From an uncultured Acetatifactor sp. (GTDB taxonomy: Bacteria; Bacillota; Clostridia; Lachnospirales; Lachnospiraceae), in the NCBI GenBank assembly GCA_910577185.1, contig CAJTLR010000047.1, positions 15,901 through 28,457 of the forward strand: DNA of 12,557 bases, in the 5' to 3' direction. Shown here in pieces: positions 6,530-12,122 of the stretch. The notes beneath the pieces are model-generated. The model did not search any database. It was given only the letters and a program-made list of their open reading frames with translations, and was not told where the DNA came from. The translations under genes and the position numbers were made by a program. Positions within the stretch are counted from its first letter, which is position 1, and the number at the start of each line of letters is the position of its first letter.

Positions 6530-7810
6530 TCATTTACACCGCTCTGTCATTATGGAAAGAATTGTCTGGTCTGTCTGGCGCATCCCTACCTTGGCCAGCA
6601 CACCAATATTGGCAATGGTGTTGTCCACCCCTTTGGTGACAATACCGTCACCGCTTTTAAATTCCTGGCCGTTCTGATACATGTGGTATCCCAGAATACC
6701 CGCATCCACACTGGCCGCAATCTTGGCCGCGCAGGAAGGCTTTGCCCCGTCACATATCGTTCCGCTGATAATGGCCACCGCATTGACAACGGTGTGGGCG
6801 ATGGCCTCATAGCTGCCATCCAGCAGATACGCGATACCGGCTCCCGCACCCACGCCGGCGCTCACTGCGCCGCAGTAGGCCGACAGGCGGCCGATGCCGC
6901 TTTTCTGGTGAACCGTCACAAGATTGCTCACCAGCAGGGCTCGATACAGTTTCTCCCTGTCTGCCCCCAGATGCCTGGCATACCGCGCCACCGGCACAGA
7001 TGCCGTGATCCCCTGATTGCCGGAACCGGAAAGAATGACCACCGGCATCTCACACCCGCTCATGCGTGCGTCACTGCCTGCCGCGGCCCAGGCCTTGGCT
7101 TCGGTTTTGATATCCCCGGAACCGGAGGAGAGCAGCACGGAACCAATATTTGCCCCCCAGTTTCCCTTCAGCCCTTCCTCGGCAATGGCCGTATTACAGG
7201 TTATCTGCTGATCCAGCAGGGGAATCACCCTATCCAGCTCCGTCTGATCCGCAAAAGTCACAATATCTGCCACTTTCAGCACATTCTGATCCGTAAGCCT
7301 GTCCCCGGCAGTATCGTCCATGGCCTTGTCCAGCAGAATCTCTCCATCCCGCTCTTCCCTGACAATGTTGGTGTGACTGTCCGCTATATGGACAGTGGCA
7401 GAGTGCTCTCCCAGCCAGCCTGTCAGTCTGATATCCAGAAGACGGGCCGTGTCAGCACAGACCACTTCCATGGGAATATCCCTGGCATACGCCGCAATCT
7501 CCCCATGCCTATGGGACGGAACGGAAGAGATAACCTGCAGAAGTTTCTCCGCATCCCCCGCCACAGCCCCTGCGGCCACGGCGGCACGGATCCCCTTGAG
7601 CCTTCCCGTATTGGGGACGATGACGCTCTTTACGTTTTTCAGAATATTTCCTGACACTTCCACCCGGATACGCTCCGGCAGGCCCTCCAGCACCGCCCGC
7701 AGCCGGGCCGCGGCATAGGCCACGGCAATGGGCTCGGTACAGCCTGTGGCCGGCACCAGTTCCTCCTTCAGAATGGAAATATATTTCTCTTTCATCTCAG
7801 GATCCAGCAT
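6530..7810 (-). CDS. UPF0597/CyuA family [4Fe-4S] L-cysteine desulfidase / L-serine dehydratase-like
   Basis: Members degrade L-cysteine to pyruvate, ammonia and sulfide, or act on serine, using an oxygen-sensitive Fe-S cluster. The 426-residue product carries TGCTEP at 22-27 with Cys24, SGSGNQG at 261-267, Cys313 (AYCGA), and Cys353 and Cys360 (CDGAKPSC). The 40- and 7-residue spacings of the last three cysteines are those expected for the cluster ligands in the archaeal L-cysteine desulfidase, with Cys24 at the active-site position. The start at 7810 has AAGGAG nine nt upstream; the ATG at 7819 directly abuts that motif and is less likely. It stands alone between repeat array 1 and nfeD. 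No cyuP-type transporter or CyuR-like regulator is visible, so the substrate is unproven. Confidence 0.9.
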   Translation of the reverse strand: MLDPEMKEKYISILKEELVPATGCTEPIAVAYAAARLRAVLEGLPERIRVEVSGNILKNVKSVIVPNTGRLKGIRAAVAAGAVAGDAEKLLQVISSVPSHRHGEIAAYARDIPMEVVCADTARLLDIRLTGWLGEHSATVHIADSHTNIVREERDGEILLDKAMDDTAGDRLTDQNVLKVADIVTFADQTELDRVIPLLDQQITCNTAIAEEGLKGNWGANIGSVLLSSGSGDIKTEAKAWAAAGSDARMSGCEMPVVILSGSGNQGITASVPVARYARHLGADREKLYRALLVSNLVTVHQKSGIGRLSAYCGAVSAGVGAGAGIAYLLDGSYEAIAHTVVNAVAIISGTICDGAKPSCAAKIAASVDAGILGYHMYQNGQEFKSGDGIVTKGVDNTIANIGVLAKVGMRQTDQTILSIMTERCK

Positions 7811-7913
7811 CCTTTTCATCTCCTTCCCTGCGTCCGGTCTGCTTCGCACAGCTTCCTGCCGGTTACACAGCCGCCGCAAGTTATTTTGTATAAATTTTCC
7901 ATGTGCGCCATGG

Positions 7914-8087
7914 GCAATCCAGTAGGGGAACGCTCTTCTCCCCTACTCGCCGCGCGGGGCGCATGTTGCGTCAGCAACTATCTTCCTTACGCGCCCCTGC
8001 GCAATCCAGTAGGGGAATGCCCTTCTCCCCTACCCGCCGCGCGGGGCGCATGTTGCGTCAGCAACTATCTTCCTTACGCGCCCCTGC
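7914..8087. repeat. Repeat array 1: two tandem copies of an 87-bp structured repeat
   Basis: Copies run 7914-8000 and 8001-8087 and are nearly identical. Each unit on the plus strand reads GCAATCC, a stem AGTAGGGGA...TCTCCCCTACT, CGCCGCGCGG, then an outer stem GGGGCGC...GCGCCCC enclosing GTTGC-GTCA-GCAAC. The array ends at GCGCATAAAAAC, where the T-tract of the adjacent minus-strand terminator begins. The stretch 7811-8235 holds no gene. Besides the array it contains the 8091-8125 terminator and a weak promoter-like pair for the UPF0597 gene (TTGCCC from 7912-7917, TATACA from 7887-7892, 19-nt spacing) that touches the array edge. Confidence 0.9.
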
Positions 8088-8090
8088 GCA

Positions 8091-8125
8091 TAAAAACGGG
8101 CCTGACATCCCTGCCAGACCCGTTT
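8091..8125 (-). terminator. Rho-independent terminator of the wall hydrolase gene
   Basis: Arms AAACGGG (8094-8100) and CCCGTTT (8119-8125), extended by CTG/CAG after one mismatch, form a stem. On the minus strand it is followed by TTTTTATG. It sits about 110 nt past the hydrolase stop, and its T-tract runs straight into repeat array 1. Confidence 0.8.
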
Positions 8126-8235
8126 CCTCTCCATCCTATCTCACACATCTTACCGTGAAATTCCTAAATCCTGCCCTGCGGAAGAGTCCCGCCGGCACAA
8201 AGTGTTTCGCCCATGTCCCCGGCCCAGGAAATATC

Positions 8236-9318
8236 TTAATAGAACACATGATTGCCAATCACCAGGCCCTCGCGTCCGTTATTGCGGCGGAAGTGTGTCA
8301 GGTCACCCACATTGGACACACCGGACAGTGCCTCCTGGGCCGCCTGGATACAGCTTGAAGAAATCCTTCCCGACTCAAGCACGCTGTTCAGCTTACCGTT
8401 CATAGCCGGTGTGAACTGGCCCGAAGCATAAATAACACCGTGAATGGAATTGGGATATGCGGCGCTTCTCACGCGGTTCATGACCACCGCCCCCACAGCC
8501 ACCTGGCCTTCATAGCACTCTGATCCTGCCTCACACTGAATCAGTGCCGCCAGCAGCATTGTGGTATCTATATCCGTTGTATATTCGCCGTAATTCTTAT
8601 GCCGTTTCGCCTCTTCCTCTTTTTCCTGGCGGGCTTTGATCTCATCCATGGTCTCGCCGGCATCAATCAGAAAGTCCAGCTCCACAAATTCCTTGGACAC
8701 ATAGCCATCACTGCCTTCGTAGTCCACGCAGACCCAGCCTTCATCGTCCTGCCCCAGAACCTCCACGATCTCGCCCTTGGGAAGCAGACCGTAAATTCCC
8801 GCTTCCGTATTCGGCTCCATTCTCACCCGGAGCGTTTCCGTACTGATGGTTGCCACCATTTTCCCGACTTCATTGGCCAGGTTCAGGGCTTCCTCGTCAA
8901 ACAGCAGAAACTCATCGGAAGCCCAGCCGATGATATTGCCGGACTGCAGTTTGGTCCAGCCGTCTTTCCTCTCAAGAATCGTGCCGCCGCAGTCCTTATA
9001 AAGCATTCCTACCTTGTCGGCCTCTTCATTGGCCTCGCTTCTCACATTCAGGGCATTCTGTACATTGGCCATGACCAGCCTGATTTCCTTCTCCTGCTCC
9101 TCTTCTGCCGTAAGGTCAAGATTCAGTTCCCTTGCCTTGGCATTGACTATGTCGGCAGAACCGGATATACCGGGATTGAGTATGGCTGTCACGCCTCCAC
9201 GCAACTGTTCCAGACTGTCCTCCTCATTGGCCCTGACGGCAATGCCTGACTGCAAAACTATTGACAGTGATAACAAAAGCCCTGTCACTGTAGTAAACAG
9301 CTTCCTGCACTTTGTCAT
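8236..9318 (-). CDS. Secreted cell-wall hydrolase, two SH3b domains plus SleB-like Hydrolase_2 domain
   Basis: A predicted exported peptidoglycan hydrolase of 360 residues. Residues 1-32 look like a signal peptide: basic MTKCRKLF, then a hydrophobic core, cleavage likely near VRANEE. Two bacterial SH3 domains follow at about 81-140 (NALNVRSEANEEADKVGMLY) and 152-213 (ETLRVRMEPNTEAGIYGLLP), then a charged linker at 220-245. The C-terminal domain at about 254-360 has ALIQCEAGSECYEGQVAVGA, with Glu263 at the expected catalytic position, plus NRVRS and QFTP. The ATG at 9318 follows GGAGGGAAAGAAA; upstream in-frame ATGs lack a site. SleB-like domains occur both in germination lytic enzymes and in vegetative hydrolases. 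The sigma-A promoter and SH3b domains favour a vegetative role here. Confidence 0.9.
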   Translation of the reverse strand: MTKCRKLFTTVTGLLLSLSIVLQSGIAVRANEEDSLEQLRGGVTAILNPGISGSADIVNAKARELNLDLTAEEEQEKEIRLVMANVQNALNVRSEANEEADKVGMLYKDCGGTILERKDGWTKLQSGNIIGWASDEFLLFDEEALNLANEVGKMVATISTETLRVRMEPNTEAGIYGLLPKGEIVEVLGQDDEGWVCVDYEGSDGYVSKEFVELDFLIDAGETMDEIKARQEKEEEAKRHKNYGEYTTDIDTTMLLAALIQCEAGSECYEGQVAVGAVVMNRVRSAAYPNSIHGVIYASGQFTPAMNGKLNSVLESGRISSSCIQAAQEALSGVSNVGDLTHFRRNNGREGLVIGNHVFY

Positions 9319-9333
9319 TTTCTTTCCCTCCAT

Positions 9334-9407
9334 GTAACAAATCGATTCCTTTGCAAAAAAGATGCCACTTCTTAATAAAGTTATTACAAAGTTATTAAAT
9401 TTGTTAC
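9334..9407 (-). promoter_or_regulatory. Long-range stem in the hydrolase 5' UTR
   Basis: A 9-bp perfect inverted repeat, GTAACAAAT (9334-9342) and ATTTGTTAC (9399-9407), brackets the leader. One arm falls at about the predicted transcription start, the other directly upstream of the ribosome binding site. The A/T-rich interior carries repeated TAATAACTTT-like blocks. It could be a 5'-end stabilising stem or a regulator site. Confidence 0.45.
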
Positions 9408-9412
9408 AATAC

Positions 9413-9441
9413 ATCATAGCAGATGTTAAAAGAAATGTCAA
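9413..9441 (-). promoter_or_regulatory. Sigma-A promoter of the wall hydrolase
   Basis: On the minus strand, a perfect TTGACA (complement of 9436-9441), a 17-nt spacer and TATGAT (complement of 9413-9418), five of six bases. The predicted start near 9406 gives a leader of about 88 nt. This is the strongest promoter in the window. Confidence 0.85.
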
Positions 9442-9538
9442 GTTTTCTCTTAAATGTTACATTTTAATGCATTTTATAAAAGTTTGTTTTTCTTCTTATT
9501 TATAAATAACTCCTCCTTTCCGGCCACCGGTTTTCAAA

Positions 9539-9576
9539 ATTCCGGAAAAAGATATTTAATTCCGTGAAAAGATATT
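9539..9576 (+). promoter_or_regulatory. Tandem 20-bp-period direct repeat upstream of the chemoreceptor
   Basis: ATTCCGGAAAAAGATATT at 9539-9556 recurs as ATTCCGTGAAAAGATATT at 9559-9576. The two differ at two positions and are offset by exactly 20 bp, about two helical turns. The second copy ends within the candidate -35 element at 9575. Two same-face half sites next to a promoter look like an operator or activator site. The regulator is unknown. Confidence 0.5.
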
Positions 9577-9603
9577 GCATTCACTGACAATAACAGGTAA
9601 AAT
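9575..9603 (+). promoter_or_regulatory. Candidate chemoreceptor promoter
   Basis: TTGCAT at 9575-9580, a 17-nt spacer, then TAAAAT at 9598-9603. The -10 is good and the -35 poor, consistent with activator dependence through the adjacent direct repeats. No SigD-like motility promoter was found by eye. Confidence 0.4.
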
Positions 9604-9629
9604 AAGAAATTGAGCAAAATATTACCAAA

Positions 9630-9670
9630 AAGGAGGCAGCCGCTGCGGCCCCCCGCCGCGGCAGAGAAAA
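9630..9670 (+). promoter_or_regulatory. Distant ribosome binding site with intervening hairpin
   Basis: AAGGAGG at 9630-9636 lies 34 nt before the chemoreceptor ATG. The gap holds a very GC-rich self-complementary block at 9639-9662 (GCCGC paired with GCGGC, alternative pairings possible). If it folds, the site is brought to about 10 nt from the ATG. Only a weak GAG stands close to the ATG. Confidence 0.5.
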
Positions 9671-10471
9671 ATGAAAAAGATACAGACAAAAATCATGATC
9701 CTGGTCATCCTTGCGACACTGGGAGTCTCCGTCATCAATGTGGCAATGAGCACGGTAATTTCGCGGGATTCCACCACCTCGGCGCTGGAACAGACCCTGA
9801 CCGAGACCACAAAACTGGCAGCCCTGGCGGCCCAGAACATGATATCCACCTATACCCTGACAGTGGCGGAGATTGCATCCTCCCCGCTCCTCTCTTCCCA
9901 GGAACTGACTCCTGACCAGAAACAGGAATTTATACAGACAAAAGTGGACGCTTATTATATGCGTTTCGGAGGCATGACTGACGCAAACGGCCATGACCCG
10001 GTCCATGATACCGATGTTTCCGGGGAACCTTTTTTCCAGGCTGCCCTGGAAGGAAACACTTATATGTCCACCCCCTATAAAGAGGGCGATGAAATGTTTC
10101 TGGTGGTATCCGCGCCCGTGAGGGCCGGAAACCAGGTTGAAGGTGTCGTATATTTCCAGTGTGATACCAATCTGCTGCAGTCCATCATAAATGAAATTCA
10201 GATTGGCGAAAATGGTGATGCCTACATTCTTGATAAGGAAGGCACTACCATCGCCGCCCTGGAAACAGAGGAAGTCTACAGCCAGGAAAACCTCATACAG
10301 GATATGGCCTCTGCCCCCGACGATCAATACATACAACAGCTGGGCGCCATTGAGAAAAAATGGTGGCAGGGGAAAGCGGCGTCGGAAGGTATACCTATTC
10401 CGGGGACAATTCCGATTACATCCAGGGCTATGCTCCCATCCCCGGCACGGATGGCTGGAGTGTGGGCGTGA
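9671..10471 (+). CDS. Methyl-accepting chemotaxis protein, N-terminal sensor part (frameshifted)
   Basis: First part of a chemoreceptor interrupted by a frameshift. The N-terminus MKKIQTKIMILVILATLGVS is a transmembrane/signal-anchor segment. It is followed by an extracytoplasmic dCache-like ligand-binding domain, with FFQAALEGNTYMSTPY and the second lobe entry IGENGDAYILDKEGTTIA. Authentic coding continues to about residue 229 (LGAIEKK). From TGG at 10361 the translated tail of about 37 residues is out of frame and unrelated, ending at a stop at 10469-10471. Restoring one A in the six-A run at 10355-10360 would continue KK-MVAGESGVGRYTY, which completes the Cache domain. As written, this piece would be a membrane-anchored sensor with no second membrane helix and no signalling domain. 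Confidence 0.85.
   Translation: MKKIQTKIMILVILATLGVSVINVAMSTVISRDSTTSALEQTLTETTKLAALAAQNMISTYTLTVAEIASSPLLSSQELTPDQKQEFIQTKVDAYYMRFGGMTDANGHDPVHDTDVSGEPFFQAALEGNTYMSTPYKEGDEMFLVVSAPVRAGNQVEGVVYFQCDTNLLQSIINEIQIGENGDAYILDKEGTTIAALETEEVYSQENLIQDMASAPDDQYIQQLGAIEKKWWQGKAASEGIPIPGTIPITSRAMLPSPARMAGVWA
10355..10361 (+). other. Frameshift point in the chemoreceptor: A6 tract
   Basis: The frame reads GAG AAA AAA TGG, while the downstream coding frame needs an ATG formed by the last A plus TG. A seventh A, or a -1 slip, would join the two halves. It may be a natural deletion, contingency-type slippage, programmed or transcriptional slippage, or a sequencing error at a homopolymer. Confidence 0.85.
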
Positions 10472-11643
10472 CCATAAGCGAGGATGAATTCCTGCATTAT
10501 GCATATGTGGGCAACAATGTCCAGCTTGTCATCAGCGCGGTTCTCTGTGTCATTGTAATACTGATCTCCGGATTCGTGTGCCGTTCCATCACAGGTCCTA
10601 TTGTCAAATGTGCAAACCGTCTCCACAGCCTCTCCGAAGGTGATTTGAAAAGTCCGCTTCCAAAGGTGGCCACACGGGACGAGACCCGCATTTTGTCAGA
10701 TTCCGCCACTCACCTGGTAGAAAATTTCAGGGTCATGCTGGACGAAATCGGCACCATCCTGGGCAATATTGCCGACGGCAATCTGACTTCGGAAAGTGTG
10801 AAGGGGCATTACCCCGGCGACTTTAGTTCATTGCAGGAGAATCTGGAAATCATCGGTGACAAGCTGAACCGGACCCTGGGAGGCATAGCGGAAGCCACTG
10901 CCCACGTATCCGGCAGCTCTGCCCAGGTGGCCGCTTCCAGTACCGCACTTTCCCAGGGTTCCACTGAGCAGGCCAGCGCCGTAGTGCAGCTCTCCTCCAC
11001 TCTGTCCGACATGGATCAGGAAGCGAAAAAAACTGCCCTCCTGTCCGCCCAGACAAAAGAGGCCGTGGACAGCGCCCAGGAACAGCTCAAGGAAAGCAGG
11101 AAACAGATTGATGGCCTGAATAAGGCCATGGAGCTGATCACTTCCACCTCCAACGAGATCAAACATATTATAGACACCATTGAAGATATCGCCCTTCAGA
11201 CAAATATTCTGGCGCTCAACGCTTCCGTGGAGGCCGCCAGGGCCGGCGCCGCAGGCAAGGGATTCGCCGTAGTGGCAAACGAAGTGCGGGAACTGGCGTC
11301 CAAGTCCGATGAAGCCACCAAGGCAACCATGGAGCTGATCCATCGCTCCATTGAGGCCGTCAGCACCGGCAGGGAATCCGTCCGTGAGGTCACTGCCTCC
11401 GTATCCCAGGTGGTTGCGCTGGCAGGCCAGGCCGCGGAGCAGATGGACGTGATGGCCTGCGCGGTGGAACGGCAGACCAGTTCCATTGACCAGGTCAGCA
11501 TGGCAGTGAACCAGATTTCCGAGGTGGTACAGTCCAATTCCGCAACGGCCCAGGAAAGCGCCGCAACCAGTGAGGAACTTTCCGAACAGGCCGTGGTGCT
11601 GGACCATCTGGTATCCGGCTTCACATTGCGCAAAAGCAGGTAG
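10360..11643 (+). CDS. Methyl-accepting chemotaxis protein, C-terminal signalling part (frameshifted)
   Basis: Second part of the same receptor, about 427 codons if opened at the ATG formed at the frameshift. It has the end of the dCache domain (YSGDNSDYIQGYAPIPGTDG, then WSVGVTI), the second transmembrane helix at about 53-75, a HAMP linker at about 76-128 (RSITGPIVKCANRLHSLSEG) and a long coiled-coil signalling domain. The highly conserved tip is at about 276-312 (LQTNILALNASVEAARAGAA, then GKGFAVVANEVREL). The C-terminus LRKSR has no CheR/CheB-binding pentapeptide. No ribosome binding site precedes 10360, so independent translation is unlikely. Joined, the two halves give a receptor of about 656 residues, normal for the class. 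No che genes are nearby, so it is an orphan receptor. Confidence 0.88.
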   Translation: MVAGESGVGRYTYSGDNSDYIQGYAPIPGTDGWSVGVTISEDEFLHYAYVGNNVQLVISAVLCVIVILISGFVCRSITGPIVKCANRLHSLSEGDLKSPLPKVATRDETRILSDSATHLVENFRVMLDEIGTILGNIADGNLTSESVKGHYPGDFSSLQENLEIIGDKLNRTLGGIAEATAHVSGSSAQVAASSTALSQGSTEQASAVVQLSSTLSDMDQEAKKTALLSAQTKEAVDSAQEQLKESRKQIDGLNKAMELITSTSNEIKHIIDTIEDIALQTNILALNASVEAARAGAAGKGFAVVANEVRELASKSDEATKATMELIHRSIEAVSTGRESVREVTASVSQVVALAGQAAEQMDVMACAVERQTSSIDQVSMAVNQISEVVQSNSATAQESAATSEELSEQAVVLDHLVSGFTLRKSR

Positions 11644-11651
11644 GATGATAT

Positions 11652-11890
11652 CTCCTCTACTACTCACCGCACGGGGTGCGGGCAGCTTTCGCTGCTGATT
11701 TCCTTACGCGCCCCTGCGCAATCGAGTAGGGGACGCTCTTCTCCTCTACTCGCCGCGCGGGGCACATGTTGCTTCAGCAACTATTTTCCTTACGCGCCCC
11801 TTCGCAATCGAGTAGGGGAACGCTCTTCTCCTCTACTCGCCGCGCGGGGCGCATGTTGCTTCAGCAACTATTTTCCTTATGCGCCCCTGC
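11652..11890. repeat. Repeat array 2: one partial and two full copies of the same structured repeat
   Basis: A partial copy runs from 11652 to 11717, then full copies at 11718-11803 (86 bp, one base deleted) and 11804-11890 (87 bp). Orientation is the same as array 1, and the array ends in the same GCGCATAAAAAC junction with a minus-strand terminator. The partial copy has a different inner hairpin, GCAGC-TTTC-GCTGC, replacing GTTGC-TTCA-GCAAC: two compensatory pair changes. The chemoreceptor stop is 8 nt upstream and no ordinary plus-strand terminator follows it, so the array may end that transcript. Confidence 0.9.
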
Positions 11891-11893
11891 GCA

Positions 11894-11932
11894 TAAAAAC
11901 AGAGCGCACAGACTTATTTTCTACACGCTCTG
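11894..11932 (-). terminator. Rho-independent terminator beside array 2
   Basis: Stem CAGAGCG (11900-11906) with CGCTCTG (11926-11932) and a 19-nt loop. On the minus strand it is followed by TTTTTATGCGC. It would end transcription arriving from the ATP-binding gene. The T-tract joins the repeat exactly as in array 1. Confidence 0.65.
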
Positions 11933-11940
11933 ACAATGTA

Positions 11941-12122
11941 TTGCTTATTTTGTTATAAATACTTTTACCTATTAAATGTGGTTTTGTAGTCAGCTTCACA
12001 TAAACGGGTAGATTTCTGATAAAATCATGTACTTTTTTTGATATCCCATATTCATTCTTTTGGTTTTTAAGCGTGAAAAACCAAGGCATTTAAGTGCTCG
12101 CCTTTTTTAGAAATGATTTATT
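11941..12122. other. AT-rich spacer without a convincing gene
   Basis: Clearly more AT-rich than the region to its left, which may mark the edge of acquired DNA. A 70-codon minus-strand frame (ATG at 12089, ending at 11877) crosses both the terminator stem and the repeat. It is Lys/Asn-rich and matches nothing I recognise, so I do not call it a gene. Hairpins near 12061-12104 are listed separately. Confidence 0.4.
12061..12104. terminator. Possible bidirectional terminator hairpins
   Basis: A perfect 8-bp inverted repeat TGGTTTTT-AAGCGTG-AAAAACCA (12061-12083) lies against AAGGC (12083-12087) paired with GCCTT (12100-12104). T-rich tails follow in both directions. It is about 20 nt past the stop of the ATP-binding gene. 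The stems are weak. Confidence 0.35.

Noticed and set aside
6491..7654. Long plus-strand frame opposite the UPF0597 enzyme
   Set aside because: Antisense shadow of a gene with clear family motifs; His/Pro/Arg-rich composition and no recognised domain.
7914..8087. CRISPR array
   Set aside because: Units are contiguous, 87 bp long and carry no unique spacers; there are no cas genes in the window.
7886..8358. Plus-strand frames with repeated peptide blocks (SSRG...FSPTRRAGRMLRQQLSS)
   Set aside because: They only translate the 87-bp structured repeat; copies carry indels in array 2, and no ribosome binding site or continuing protein exists.
9610..9915. CTG start six nt after AAGGAGG as the true chemoreceptor start
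   Set aside because: That frame (RPPAAAEKNEKDTDK...) is out of phase with the receptor and gives no recognisable protein.
9581..10504. Minus-strand frame opposite the chemoreceptor sensor part
   Set aside because: Antisense shadow; no domain, and the plus strand encodes an evident dCache receptor.
11877..12089. 70-codon minus-strand ORF
   Set aside because: It runs through a terminator stem and into the repeat, has a Lys/Asn-rich composition typical of AT-rich spacer, and no known family.
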